NCBI GenBank assembly: GCA_949316235.1
Contig: OX438745.1
Location: 3,353,001-3,417,000 of the forward strand
DNA from: Oegoconia quadripuncta
Taxonomy: Eukaryota > Arthropoda > Insecta > Lepidoptera > Autostichidae
DNA length: 64,000 nucleotides
Direction of reading: 5' to 3'
Below are positions 47,038 to 59,054 of this stretch, piece by piece (the first letter of the stretch is position 1; each line of letters opens with the position of its first letter). The position numbers and the translations under genes are program-made. Below the pieces are notes generated by a model that worked only from the letters and a program-made list of their open reading frames with translations, was not told the DNA's origin and ran no database searches.

Positions 47038-47225
47038 ATATCCTTGGACACAGCGCCATCTAGTTCCACACTAAGTAAGTAGACTTATACCGAATGAATT
47101 TTTTACCGTAAGGAAAAAAATAGGGCATATTAGGCAAGTGAAATAGAAGGTATTGGCATAGGTAGTTTAATTTTTTTTTCAAAACAATCATCGAATAAAC
47201 CGTTTATTGTTTCATTTGACTTCAT
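47038..47225 (-). repeat. SINE-A 3' fragment joined to the 19.8-kb dispersed repeat
   Basis: Bases 47040-47090 are the SINE-A 3' end in reverse. Bases 47093-47225 match the reverse complement of 20230-20365 ('aatagggcatattaggcaag'). Confidence 0.65.
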
Positions 47226-47624
47226 ACTTTTAACAATACAATACAAATAAGTACTCTTTGGTGCATAAAATAATTAACAAGATTTTTTGATGTTAACAAT
47301 ATGATAACATTGATGATAAGAATAGAACCAAAATGGTTGCGAGTCCGTGAGCGTACGGGGCCATGGACAAATATCTAATTTCATCAGCCAAAATTAGATA
47401 TTTTAGAGAGGACTTAAAATAATATAAGGAAGTTTTCCAGAACGCCTAAGATTTTTCCCTTAGCAATAAAATAGTTTAGTGTGGTAGGGAAATTATTGCT
47501 GCTATAAATATAGGCGTTAATCAACCACTCAAGATCATGCCAAAAATAGCATTATATTTATAACTATCAACTACCGATCTCACAATCATTCTTAGTTACA
47601 GGGTTTTTAAATAGATATATTAGT

Positions 47625-47800
47625 CACGGCCTTTATCCCAAATAGAGTGGTTAGAAATATCTCAAACACAAGCGTTTGTGATCCAAATATTAAAAGTTTT
47701 ATGCTTGAAACAACATCCACGGTTCAATATTCTGTAATGCTTCAGGGGGTGAGCCCGTCACCGTTGAAACGTAAGTCTTTTTGGTGTATCATTTGAGATA
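47625..47800 (-). mobile_element. LINE 3' UTR fragment
   Basis: Reverse copy of the 34090 family ('tatcccaaatagagtggtta', 'cgtcaccgttgaaacgtaag'). Confidence 0.65.
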
Positions 47801-47934
47801 TAGTTATCAATTGAGACCTTCAGTGTCACTTAGAGACAGATTAGTATAATAATCTAAATTTTCGTCACAGTACTTTTTGAAAATCTAACATATGTCAAAA
47901 AGAATATAGCATTTATCATTTAGGAAAAATAGTG

Positions 47935-48385
47935 ACAAACATGATGCCAATACAAGAAACAAAGATAAACTTCCAGGTCACATAAGTCGCCTCCGCAAAG
48001 GCAGTAATTCATTCAAAGGGTTATGTTTACGCTTTTTCAATAAGATTCCTGTTGATATACAAAATCTTCCTTTCAATAAATTTAAAGATACTATAAATCA
48101 GAAACTTATTAAGAAAGCATATTATAAAATATCAGATTATTTAGATGATAAACATTCATGGAAAAATTAATAATGAGATATGATAATATAAAATAATAAT
48201 TAATAATTTTGTAATATAAAAACCTTTTTTTTTTTTCAAGAGCAACCTCTCGAGTTTCTTGCTTGTTCTTCTCAGGGGAAAATTGCCTTTTGAACAAGCA
48301 GTAGCTTTAAAAATGTAAAGTCTGACAGTTTTAAGTGTACCCTGTGTACCTACAAAATAAAGCATTTTTGATTTAATTTGATTTG
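47935..48385 (+). mobile_element. LINE C-terminal frame with its 3' UTR
   Basis: The frame 'DKLPGHISRLRKGSNSFKGL', 'CLRFFNKIPVDIQNLPFNKF' and 'AYYKISDYLDDKHSWKN' ends in a stop at about 48168. It is followed by the 3' UTR that also appears alone at 1076, 29250 and 40600. This locus therefore identifies the parent of those tails. Confidence 0.85.
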
Positions 48386-48784
48386 TAAAGTTTAAACGAC
48401 CACGGAAAGGGAAGCTTGAGTACAATTATTTTTATTTACCGCAAACCATACGGGATTATTAGTACGATATGGTTTATCTGATCGATTTCAAAATCAAACG
48501 TACTTGCACGCCGCAATTTTAAACTGCGTATAAACTTATCTTTCATGATCATTTATGGTTGTTTATTAACCGACTATCATTTGGACACTTCAATGTTAAA
48601 ACAAACAGATATAGGTGATGACATTTATTACAATAATTATACCAAAGCACTTTATACAAGAGCCCCCTTGAGACGAACATGTTTTAATGTAGGAAAGCTC
48701 ACTCGAGCACGATAAAGCCACTCCATGGGGAATTGTAAATGGACAGATAAAACAACACAGTGGAAAATAATTTAAAATACATAA

Positions 48785-49055
48785 ATTTATAACTGGATCA
48801 GAGATATCCCAAACATTAGCGTTTGGGTGTTACAAACTTGAAACAACGTCTACATTTCACCTTTTAAAATGTACAGCATACGTAACAGGGGGTGAGGCCA
48901 TCATCGCCGTCACAGTTTGCACGTTTTTTGGAGGAAAGTCTCTGGACATTCACGGGAAGGGATGGGTTGCTTGTTTTCTTTTTACGTGCCGAAACCACAC
49001 AGCACTAATTTAGAATAAATTAGAAAATATTTATTTGAACCAGCAAACGACACAC
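48785..49055 (-). mobile_element. LINE 3' UTR fragment
   Basis: Reverse copy of the 34090 family, including 'ttctttttacgtgccgaaac' and 'ccatcatcgccgtcacagtt'. Confidence 0.68.
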
Positions 49056-49134
49056 AAGATAAGAAAGTACAACTCATATGTAACTAATATTTCAAGTAGG
49101 TTTCGACACGGTAACTAAGGTACCTACTTTCGCT

Positions 49135-49562
49135 CGCTAGCCCCCCTGCACGTCGCCCGGGGTTGCGGGCGGCTACATCTTCGGGGCGATGTAGCCGCCG
49201 GGCGCGACCTGGCAGAGGATGACACCCCCCGGAGCGACCGGGGGGGTGTCGTCGCATCGGGCCCTGTCGCGCCTCATACCGCTCGCTGATCGCGGTGTGA
49301 GGCTCGACAGTGCCCCCGCGGAGGGCGCGCTAGCCGCCCTCCGGGAACGGGCCTCCCCTTGTGAGGGGAGGCGGGGCGGGGGACGACCAGGAGCCGCTTA
49401 TGCGTTCCCAGGTCCTCCCTACTGCCGAGGAAGGTCGCCGGGGGGTTTTAGTGGGTAGTCCCGCTCCTGTCATTGGAGCGGGGAGTGCCACATATCCCCG
49501 TCGCTGCCCCACGGCGGCGGGTCGAAAGCGTAAACGTATTTCCCCACGAGAAAAAAAAAAAC
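49135..49562 (+). mobile_element. R1-like LINE 3' end, longest copy
   Basis: A sharply G+C-rich block in A+T-rich surroundings. It contains 'catcgggccctgtcgcgcct' (shared with 12775), 'caggtcctccctactgccga' (shared with 26630), 'ggggggttttagtgggtagt' and a terminal A-tract. Multiple stems around 'ccccggagcgaccggggg' would fold strongly as RNA. Confidence 0.8.
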
Positions 49563-50380
49563 AAAATATTTATAATGATGCTGTTGAATCTGTATTATCA
49601 TTACGCACTAATGCATTGAATAGCATAATTTTTGTTTGTTAGCCCTTTAGCACTTCGTTTCAAGAAGCCAAACATTTTGATGGATTGTATCCACTAGGTG
49701 CCTAAAAGGGCACGCACTTCTAAGGACGTTAGGGCTGAATCGGATCGATGTTGTAATGTACCATAACATAATATTATCTGATCCAAGCTCACGTTTAGCA
49801 AAGACGGTTCTCTATGTTTGGTAAAGAGATGTGAAATTATAGGTACCTACCTATTAGGCTATACAATGGTTACTATGTGTACCAAGAACCTTTAAATTAA
49901 ATAAAGATAAAAAAATGTACCTATGCACTATGATTGATTATGCACTCAGAGGATAGAGATTAGCATTAAAGTCGGTTGATGTGTCACGTTTTGGCGGTTC
50001 AATTATCAAAGTGCATATTGAATTAATTATCACCATTTTTGTTGTACAACTAAGTAATATATCGAAAAGTTTAATCTAGCAATCTACTTATTTTTATCAT
50101 CAACATTGACTTATAAAAATGTGCAGTGCAGTATGTAATTCTCTGAGTGGTTTCTCGGGAGGCGAGCTAGAGCCCTCGAGATCATTTTCGCTTTAAATAG
50201 GAATAAAAAAAAAGTCTAGCAAATAATTTTCGAATTTTTGAGTTTTTGATATTTTATGACTTTTTTGAAATTTTGGACATTTTTTTACATATTTTTAAAA
50301 TTTTTGACTATTATGACATTGACATTCTGGGCGGGAATATGTATATACGTCAGATTTGTTTCCGATTGTCTGATACTATC
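49563..50380. other. Intergenic/intronic A+T-rich sequence
   Basis: Bases 50215-50335 are a T-rich low-complexity run of 'attttt' and 'gactttttt' motifs. Otherwise nothing is recognised. Confidence 0.4.
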
Positions 50381-50381
50381 A

Positions 50382-50918
50382 GGCCCCTATTTCACCAAGT
50401 TGACAATTGTCAGCGACATATGTCGGCTGACAATTCGACATATGTCGCTGAGAATTGTCAACGGACAGGTGACAAATGACAATTTTGTAAATTATTTCGT
50501 ATAGAAAAGCTTATAAACATGACAGGCATTTTGTGACAATTGTCCTTATCTCAATCAAATGACAATTATGTTGTGAAACAAGAATCATTTTTTGAACTCG
50601 ACATATTTGTAGATTTGTCGGTAATTGTTGACATGAGATCGAGGCTGTGTCAGGCTAGCGTGACAATTGTAGTGTTTTCGTTGTTAATTACAAAATGGCT
50701 CTCCGTGAAAGCAGCAGTAGTGACAGTGATAGTGATTTAGATGAGTTCGCATATAGGAGAATATATAGAGAACGAATAAATTTCTCATTTGACATTACTG
50801 AATTAGCGTTTAAGGAAAAATTTCGAATTAGTAAAACCAGTGTCGAATACTTAAAAAATCGGTGCGGTTGTATTTTTTTGACAATTGTCGCATCTGTCAA
50901 CTTGGTGAAATAGGGGCC
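50382..50918 (+). mobile_element. Harbinger-like deletion derivative with transposase N-terminus
   Basis: Perfect 24-bp inverted ends ('GGCCCCTATTTCACCAAG') bound a 537-bp element. Several 'gacaattgtc' and 'cgacatatgtcg' palindromic motifs lie near the ends. Inside, an ATG at 50695 opens 'MALRESSSSDSDSDLDEFAY' and 'ITELAFKEKFRISKTSVEYL', which matches the start of Harbinger-type transposases. The frame then runs through the right terminal repeat and stops at 50913, so the catalytic part is deleted. Confidence 0.75.
50695..50913 (+). pseudogene. Harbinger transposase N-terminal remnant (72 codons)
   Basis: About 54 codons look like transposase: an acidic serine-rich start, then 'RERINFSFDITELAFKEKFR'. 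The last codons are encoded by the terminal inverted repeat ('TIVASVNLVK'). The DDE catalytic region is absent. If translated it would be a short protein without nuclease activity. Identification rests on resemblance to HARBI1-like N-termini. Confidence 0.6.
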
Positions 50919-51647
50919 AGATCGTACTCGATACGTGTCCGATTGTTACGCCGCCAGACTTTTTCGGAATTCAGTCGTTCTCGAGCTATTATACCGAGTG
51001 CTTGCATGCAGAGCAGAAAGAAAAAATGGACGACGAATTACTCTTATTTATTGTATATTTAGCTAGTATTGATGTGAAAGAGGAAAAAACCGCAAATAAA
51101 ATCACAAACACCTCGGCGCTGTTTCGAACTCGGACGTCCGATTCGACTATCGGTGGTAGGATATCCGCCTGGTTACCACCATCTTATAAAAGTCTGGAGC
51201 TAAGCTGTCTATCATTTTTGAGGACAAGCGCTAATACGCTGTTTATAAAACAATACAGTACAAACGATCCGACAGGTAGGTAGATAATAAGCACATAATT
51301 TACACTTCAATTATCAATTGAGTACTCTTTGAGGCAAACCATTTAAAATAAACGGGTACTGCTAATGTAACTAAGTGATAATGCCCATGAGTACTTTTAC
51401 CGCTCGTAAATATAAGGTGAACAAAGTGCCCACTAACGACTTGAAAATGGTTTTGGAAACTACTTTATGTCCTACAATATGAGTTGGTTGACAGTCGTGC
51501 GACATGTGAGGCTCCTCTGAAAATCAAATATGACGTAACTACAACTCATGTTGAGAATATAGATGTAGACCTTTAAGTATTTGCTTATTTATATACGACA
51601 TGTTTATTTATAAATATTATAAGTATGTAGGTGTCTATTTCATATTG

Positions 51648-51935
51648 ATTTTTTTTTATCCACAACGGGTTAGCACTTGACCTCAATCACACCTGATGTT
51701 AAATAAATAATAAATAAATAAATAAAAGGTATTTATTCATCACAAAAAAGAAAAAAAAAACACAAGCATACATAGAATCGAGAACCACAGTATTGTGATG
51801 AATGGGTAGGGACTCAGCAGTGTTGCTGATTTTCAGTCCCCCCCTGTAGAGTAGTTGCTGCCACCAAAGACAGTATGGTGTTAAGTGAAGATGAAAGTAT
51901 ACTGACCCGGAAACCCTATCTTATTTGGGGAACTT
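51648..51935 (-). mobile_element. SINE-B copy interrupted by another repeat
   Basis: SINE-B sequence at 51655-51708 and 51880-51935 flanks about 170 bp containing AAATA repeats and 'gaatgggtagggactcagca'. Only the 3' part of SINE-B is present. Confidence 0.7.
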
Positions 51936-51939
51936 ATTT

Positions 51940-52465
51940 ATGTAATGTTATTCATATATATTAGGTATTTGTTTTAATTTAAATTTGCTGTAATTTGTAT
52001 ACGCACAATCTATGTTTTGTAACTAACCCTATGTTTGACAGGAAAATCCCTCTATGGGATAAATCCACCGTTGTACTCATACTCTGCATATATATAATAT
52101 TAATGTATTGTCTGTTTGTACATACAAACAAACAAACATTTTTGGCACCACTTTACTTCCCGGTTTTCATTTACCATGAATTGAATTACTTTGGAGTGGT
52201 ATTTTTTTTTGGATGTACTTATTGTCAAAACAAAGTAGACGATTAACAAACTAACACACCAATTAGGCGCATTAAACTGGATAAGCAGTGCCATTGGCTA
52301 GTTGTCTTCCACTGCGTCCCTGTACTATGGAAAATAACGTTAACCAATTATGTGCCCCAATAGAGCACAATCTGTAATTGCGTGTAGTTTCTTTTACTTT
52401 GCTACAGACAATAAAGGTCCGTTAGTTCAATGACATCGTGCAATAATAATAATAATAAATAATAA
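51940..52465. other. A+T-rich sequence, nothing recognised
   Basis: An 83-codon plus-strand frame (51995-52246) is hydrophobic and low in information. I do not regard it as a gene. Confidence 0.4.
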
Positions 52466-52469
52466 TAAA

Positions 52470-52722
52470 TGTCTTTGCACAATCACACAGCGCCATCTAG
52501 GTCCGCAGTAAGCATCTAGGCTTGTGTTATGGATACCAGATGGTTGATAAACTACACAAATACTTTTTTTTGTAAATAAATACATGTATAAATGAAAAAC
52601 ATCCATAACTCGGGAACACATGTCTGTATTCATCATACAAACATATGCCCCTAGCGGGATTCGAACCCGCGATCAGTTGGTATAGTTGGTAGCAGAGTTT
52701 CTAACCACTACACCAAACCAAA
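52470..52722 (-). mobile_element. SINE-A copy
   Basis: Full-length minus-strand copy preceded by AAT repeats (its tail) at 52442-52469. The B-box complement 'gggattcgaacccgcg' is intact. Confidence 0.9.
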
Positions 52723-52724
52723 TG

Positions 52725-53230
52725 AATGCTTCAAAGGTGAATGCGCCGTTCTGAATGCCCAAGTTCCATAGCCCAAATTACCGCAAATCCGGCGAGAAAG
52801 AAGTCTCGTAAAATATTAGCCTTATTAATAGTGCCAAAATCCTAAATAGAAACGTGATCCTTACTTACAAAAGCACTAAAATTTCCTGAGTGGAGTTGAA
52901 GTAGTTGACTCCGAAACCAACGTTTACAAGTTGCAATCTCCATTTAAAACTTTAGGATTTTTAATTCTATTACCAGCTTACCAGATCTATTATATCCTGA
53001 TAAAATCAAGGAAAAGCTTATAGAAAAGTTGTGCGAGTATGCTCTGAGGAAGACGAAATTCATCAAATTTGACTCTGTAGGTAATTGAAATCGATGATAT
53101 CATTGTTTACCCCGGGGATTTTCTAAATAGTTTAAATCTTCTGGGCTTTCCAAGGCATATACATTCATAAACTTGGAGCACCTGTCTGCAATGTTGTTAT
53201 GAAATATAATATTTTGACATTAAGGTAACA
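52725..53230. other. Unrecognised sequence
   Basis: No repeat or supported exon is seen. Bases 52965-53100 read like a decayed coding fragment but carry stops in every frame. Confidence 0.35.
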
Positions 53231-53234
53231 ATGG

Positions 53235-53345
53235 TGACATACTTGATTGCACAACGGAAAAGAAAATGCAGATACAGAAAGTGGTAAGAGTAGAACGTAC
53301 AATTTGACGACCTTATCACTAAAAGCGGTTTCCATGCAACCTTTG
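53235..53345 (-). mobile_element. LINE 3' UTR fragment
   Basis: Close to 25905-26010 ('acaatttgacgaccttatca', 'actaaaagcggtttcc'). Confidence 0.65.
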
Positions 53346-53504
53346 GGTATAGAGAAAATACATTTGAAAGATCTACATGGAAAAATTTCTGAAAGAAAAG
53401 TCTGCTTACAAAATGTTCATGAAAGCCCAAAGTCACGAGACAAGCTATCGCGAAGGCAATACTTGGCGTTTCACTACGAGATCGATTCAGGAATAAAGAT
53501 ATAC

Positions 53505-53705
53505 TAATTAGTAAGTTGTGGTGGTAGTGGGCGGGGCACATGGTTCGAAGAACTGATGGCCTTTGTGGCACTAAGGACGACACACCGGTAAACGCAGCGT
53601 ATAGGACATCTACCCACGAGGTGAACGGACGGCCTAACCAAGTTCGCGAGAAGCCTGAATGCAGATCGGTCACTCTGGAAATCTATGGACCTGACTGAAA
53701 CCAAT
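53505..53705 (+). mobile_element. RTE-like LINE C-terminal fragment
   Basis: 'ggggcacatggttcgaagaa', 'gtgaacggacggcctaacca' and 'cagatcggtcactctggaaa' follow the order of the RTE-type ends elsewhere in the window. Confidence 0.7.
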
Positions 53706-54042
53706 AAGGTCGATTAATTATGTGATAAAGGACAGATAAGTGAACCACCTTTATCGCAAAAGGAAAACGCGACAGGCCCAGATTCGAATAGACGATAAAA
53801 TACCTCAGTTAGGTATCTGTTATGCAAACAATCATTCACGGGAGTGATTTGCAAAGATATATTTACTTATCTCGTTGTCAGAGTGAGATTTGGGAGATAG
53901 TGTAATCAATATCGCCACGTGGCGGTACCTGAAACGTGGCAGTCTTTTGCAGGGTTCACACAGCCAAAAACAATGTTGCTCAAGCGTAGATCTGCGCTTG
54001 AGCATAATTAGAGATGCCGCTATACAAGTTACATAAAGCTTT

Positions 54043-54300
54043 TTAACTGTCCTCAAGCGGAGATCTCAGCTTGTGTAACATTCTGTACCTAATAATGTGC
54101 CATACTGGATCTTTCAACTTCTTCATATCTCTCTGTTTGTGTGTCCTGGGAACTTCTTTTCTTACTTCACAGCTTTGACTATTCTTTAGACTGTGGAGAG
54201 ATTCAATGTCGGAGTGACGTATTGCTCTAATGTGCTCTAAATACTGACCATAATTTGGTCTGGACAAGGTCGAGTTTCGTTCTTATGAAGTTCGGAAAAT
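54043..54300 (-). other. Unassigned 74-codon minus-strand frame
   Basis: 'MSRPNYGQYLEHIRAIRHSD' and 'EVRKEVPRTHKQRDMKKLKD' look protein-like, but I recognise no domain. The surrounding sequence shows no splice-bounded partner. Confidence 0.25.
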
Positions 54301-54939
54301 TATTATTTATGTATGTTATCCGTTATCTTATATCTAGTATCCATATTCAGAATTCGGTAATTGGTGTGTTCATTTATTTATTATATTTTCTATAGGCTCG
54401 ACTTCATAGTGAAATTTAAGAATCCCGCTGAGAAATAATAGATTTATGGGTTTGATTTCTATGCTGGTATGGTCGCGCGAACATATCTCTTTCGCAGTTA
54501 GTAGTTTAACTGTTTTTTGTTACTTTTCTTTCATAACTTTATTGGTAATTGGTGCAGTTTTTCAACACACCACTCGGCATAACAGTTTTTGAACGAAATA
54601 GGCGTGTTGCTGAGTTCACATTCACAAGTAATTGGTACCAAATTTGCCATTAGTTAGTGCGGTTGTGATTGTTTCAACGATCCAAACGGTGGGAAATCGA
54701 TCGTAATGTAAGAAAAAAAACGTTTTCAAAAAAAAAAATAGCAGATCTTGGACCGCGCAGATGGAGTATGTGTGTATTGTACGTAATTAATGTGAGATCA
54801 ATATGCTTTTGTTTCAATTTTAAAATAAAATGGCATTTTTTTAAATTTCGTACTCGGCGATCAAAGTTTGTTCTTAATTTAAAAGTAAGTTCACACTTTA
54901 ACTAAATTTATATACAAAACTACTTAGCTACCTAAGATT

Positions 54940-55065
54940 GGACATTCGACCACGCACCGGCAAAAGCAGCGTAGGAGGTCCACCCACAAAGTGGATAGAC
55001 GACCTGATAAAGGTAGCTCTGGTAGCGTATGGATGAGGCCTATGATCATGATGAAACATTATTTA
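54940..55065 (+). mobile_element. RTE-like LINE end
   Basis: 'gaccacgcaccggcaaaagc', 'cacaaagtggatagacgacc' and a 'gatcatgatgaa' end mark a short 5'-truncated copy. Confidence 0.7.
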
Positions 55066-55314
55066 TGACCAAAAAGGTAATTTTTTTAATAACGCGTACG
55101 CGTTGACAAAATGACGAGCTACGTATGATTATGTAATTAGCATTTACCATTTTAAACAATACATCGCGTTCAAAAACCAAATTCATATGACTAATGACTT
55201 TACTTTGTTAAGTACATAATGTTGCCACATTTAACGACAATAACCCAAAATTGTAAGAGAATAAACAAAAAATAATTTCCTTTAACAGGTAGAGTTCGCT
55301 TAAACTACGTATCT

Positions 55315-55420
55315 AACTAATATTATGAATGCGAAAGTTTGGATGGGTAAATGTTTATTTTCATCAAATACGAACATTTATTCGCGAGTCATGGATGTTT
55401 AAATAAATATTTTTATTTTA
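55315..55420 (+). mobile_element. Lep1-like start joined to a SINE-C fragment
   Basis: 'ctaatattatgaatgcgaaa' resembles the 5' end of the Helitron-like copy at 57357, and 'cgaacatttattcgcgagtc' is SINE-C body sequence. Confidence 0.5.
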
Positions 55421-55762
55421 TTTTATTTATTAACAAAAGAAATCTCACAGCATGACATTCGTATTGTTGACAATGATTTGTGAACATGTAAGCCTATTTC
55501 GAGATTCCCCCTATTGCCATAAAAAATTTACAGATTGTAAAATATTATTATTTTTATATTATTATTATTATATATGTCGTAGATAGCGATAAATTAGCGA
55601 TACGGTCAACTGACTATCACATTAAGCGGTTTGCTATGGGAACTAAACCTGGTGGCGCTGGTATCGCCGGAAACGGCGCGGTGACGACGTTAACAGTAAT
55701 ATTAGGTCTGCACATCGAAAATGAGAGGGACTTTTGACTTCAAAGGAGTCGAAGCTCCACTG

Positions 55763-56030
55763 AACCGCCTCCGTGGCTCAATGAAAACAACATAGGGTTT
55801 ACGAATCGGAGGTCGCGGGTTCGATCCCCAGCGGGGTACATGTTTAGTACTCGGTTTGGTTGGTGGTAGGGCATTTTAAATGTCCGCCTGGCTAGCTACC
55901 ACCATCTTATCTAAATCTGCCGCCAAACAGCAATGTTAATAGCGTTGTTGTGTTCCGGTTGTCAGCCCCAAATTATTTGGGTTTCCGGGTCAGTACGCTT
56001 CCACCTTCGGCCTCATCTTCACTGAACACA
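55763..56030 (+). mobile_element. SINE-B copy
   Basis: The head 'gaaccgcctccgtggctcaa' and B box are intact. A deletion removes the 'gataagatagccag' block, and the 3' end is lost at about 56030. Confidence 0.85.
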
Positions 56031-56506
56031 ACAACTGTGAGTGATTTCATTACCGGTGAAGACTCCGGTGAGTCGTTAGTTAATAAGAAATTGATCATGG
56101 GATTTCAGCAAGGAGGAATACTAGGTCACTATTCACTAGTAAGCATCTCAGGTTTCATGAACATTATCGAATGTGAATACGTTGTCTATTCGCCTATAGT
56201 AGTTTGCAATAATATCGCCATTGCCCGAGCTACCCTGTACCACGCGACTGGCACCGTTCCGGTCGCTCGCAACGCCCACACCCATCTCCGACATATATAT
56301 TTTTGTATGGTTGGTACGCGATATCTTCGTCAATTGTAAACTGATTTTGAAGATTATTTTTTATTTGATAGGGTTTATCGTCAGAGTGGTTTCATATAAA
56401 TTTGGTTAAGACCTGATGATGCACTCGGAGATGGAGAATGGACCCTCACTGCAGTCGGTAAATCTATAAAAAAATAAGCTAGTCTACGCAATGAAATAAC
56501 TTCTTT

Positions 56507-56745
56507 GACGACCGATTGGTGTGATGGATAGTGACCTTGTCAGTGAAACCAACGGTTACGGGTTCGAATCCCGCAAGGGGTAAATGTTTGTGTGATGAAT
56601 ACGAACATTTATTCCCGAATCACGGATATTTATATAAATATTTATAATGTTTATCCGTTATAATCCATAGCACAAGCTTTACTTAGTTTGGGACTAGATG
56701 ATTGGTGTAACTTTCTGAAATATTTATTTATTATTATTTATTTAT
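56507..56745 (+). mobile_element. SINE-C copy, full length
   Basis: The head 'gacgaccgattggtgtgatg', B box 'gggttcgaatcccgc' and tail to 'ttctgaaatatttatttatt' are all present. Confidence 0.88.
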
Positions 56746-57224
56746 AAACAAAATAAATAATAATAAATAGCCCTATCATACCAGCGATTTCTTAGCGTAG
56801 TCGATATCGCCGCGATAAACATCAATATGTAAAAAAAATTTGACATTATCACGGAGGTACTACAGCGACAACGCTGTGATTTGAGTGCGGTTCTTTTTTT
56901 ATACTTAATATTAAACTAAGGACAGGTTTTTAGCCACGTTTGATGTAAATCGGTTAGACCGTTTCGAACATATTATTTAGCTTTAAACATAGTTGCTTTG
57001 TAAACCTGGATGATAATTTTTACAAGCGTTTATTTTTTAACTTGCTGTACGTATGTATGCACGTCCGTTCAAAATTTGCAAGTCAAAGAACCATTCTATT
57101 TACTTAAGGAGCGAAGTTTTGCATACATCGTGATAGACATGAACTAATGCTGCAGCAGGATTGTCTCTCACGTGGGGAAGCCCTTAACGCGGAATTACAT
57201 GGAATAGGAAATTTTGCTTATGTG

Positions 57225-57356
57225 GTTAGTTTTGATAGTTAAACATGATCCCTCATAGAGATAAGTTCGCCCTTTGTACATTTATATTGTACATTTGTGT
57301 ATTTAATTCTTTTTAATGTGTAATTTTATGTGTGTGTACAATAAAGTGTTAAATAA
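57225..57356 (+). mobile_element. LINE 3' UTR fragment
   Basis: 'cctcatagagataagttcgc' to 'gtacaataaagtgttaaat' resembles the tail at 27380-27475. Confidence 0.55.
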
Positions 57357-57585
57357 ATCGTATCTAATATAATAAAAGCGAAAGTTTGGATGTTTGTTTG
57401 TTGCTTAATCACGGCGATACGGATGAACGGATTTGGATGAAATTTAGTATACAGGTAGACCATACCCTGGATTAAATATAGGATACTTTTTATCCCGATA
57501 AAGTGAATATTTCCGCGGGATAAACAAACTTTCACGATAAAGCTATTCAACGCAGGCGAAGCCGCGGGCGGAAAGCTAGTAAGTA
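57357..57585 (+). mobile_element. Lep1-like non-autonomous Helitron
   Basis: It begins 'tctaatataataaaagcgaa', passes 'ggatgaacggatttggatga' and 'ttatcccgataaagtgaata', and ends 'gaagccgcgggcggaaagct' then AGT. This layout is common in lepidopteran genomes and has been called Lep1. No terminal inverted repeats are visible, as expected for Helitrons. Confidence 0.75.
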
Positions 57586-58215
57586 AATAAATGACTTTTG
57601 CGATGCCTTGATGCTGCAGCCAGGATCGTCTCCCCAGGACGGATCACCTCAATGTATAAGAAATTTTGTAATAGACTTTTCTAAATAGTTTCCGTTTTGT
57701 GATGTTACCGCATAATTCGCACTGGTTTGTTTGTGCACACGATGACATTGTCATTTTTTGATGAGATTATGATATGATGAGAAATATACCTTTGTTTTAG
57801 AGTTACGTCCCCCGACCAACTATACCAATATTTTTGGAAATATTGAAAAGTATTCATAGAATTAATGGTGTCGACGTACCCAGACTTACGCAGAGTATTT
57901 GTACCTCTGGATAGGTACATATCCGGCTAACGACTCTACCAATTTGCATGACTTGACGTCAAACCGCTGAGTCAGTGCAGCATGTTAGGGCGTGAAATAC
58001 GCATAGCGGTGTCACACATAGTTGGTATATGTACCCAACGCAATTTTTGAGCAGTATTAACTATGGTGATCCATTCCTATTAATAAAATGTAGTTGAACG
58101 ACAAAGGAAATTGCACAGACTATACTACTGCTAATGTCTGTATGTTTGCTACCTTTTCCGTAAATTCTGAACCGACCTTATTGAAATCTGGCAGAGAGGT
58201 AGCCTGTAAGACCAA

Positions 58216-58552
58216 GGCCCATGTTAATAAACCATTCTCAAGATTGAGAACAGTCTTTTGACCGGTGTCAAGTAAACGTGTTGATTAATAAACCTAACTT
58301 GAGACCTGAAATGCACGTGAATACTCAAGCAGTACTCACTTTAGAGATGCACCGAGTTTCACGTATTAATAAACGAAACTCAAGACTATCATCGCCGCTG
58401 AGGCGAATACTTGAAAAGTGATCTCAGCTGAGTAGACGTCAAGATTGGTTTATAAATTAGCACGGAGCTTGAGATAGCGTCAACTGCTTAAGACGCATCT
58501 CATGTGATACAGCCTCAAGACTTGTTTTGAGAATGGTTTATTAATACGGGCC
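58216..58552 (-). mobile_element. 330-bp MITE, copy 3
   Basis: Opposite orientation to copies 1 and 2; inverted ends end 'GGTTTATTAATACGGGCC'. Internal sequence is over most of its length the reverse complement of 29421-29751. Confidence 0.88.
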
Positions 58553-58675
58553 CTAGAGAAGAACATAAGCTACTTTTCATCCTGAAACTACTTTTAGTTT
58601 AAAAGCAAGTGAACAATAAATTTGTTATAACTTTATTCTTATACTTTCCATTAAAAATCTACAGATATGCAGGTT

Positions 58676-58800
58676 TTAACGGCAATGGCCGGGCGTGAAT
58701 TTCTGTATATTTCGAACTGTGGATATTGTTTCAAGTTTGGGAGATCTCTTATCACCCCATTGGGAAGGTCGTGACGTTAAATTTTATGTTTATATTTCTA
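58676..58800 (+). mobile_element. LINE 3' UTR fragment
   Basis: 'gcaggttttaacggcaatgg' and 'ttatcaccccattgggaagg' are a diverged plus-strand copy of the 34090 family. Confidence 0.6.
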
Positions 58801-59054
58801 TGATAATGTATTAATAATGTTCTTTGTCTCCATATTGCGGCTGTTTATTGTTTCATAACCACCTAGAGATAGGTCGATAGGTACTTTTGACCTACAGAGA
58901 TCGTAGAAGACCCTGAGGAGTTAGAAGAAATGCCTCCAAAACCAATAGCATCTTATCTTGACGCGAGCGATTCTAATTTTAAACGAGGTAGCTGAGAGGA
59001 TAGTTCTCATGTCCTCTGAGTGAATTCACAAAAGTCGCGCTATATGTTGTATGT

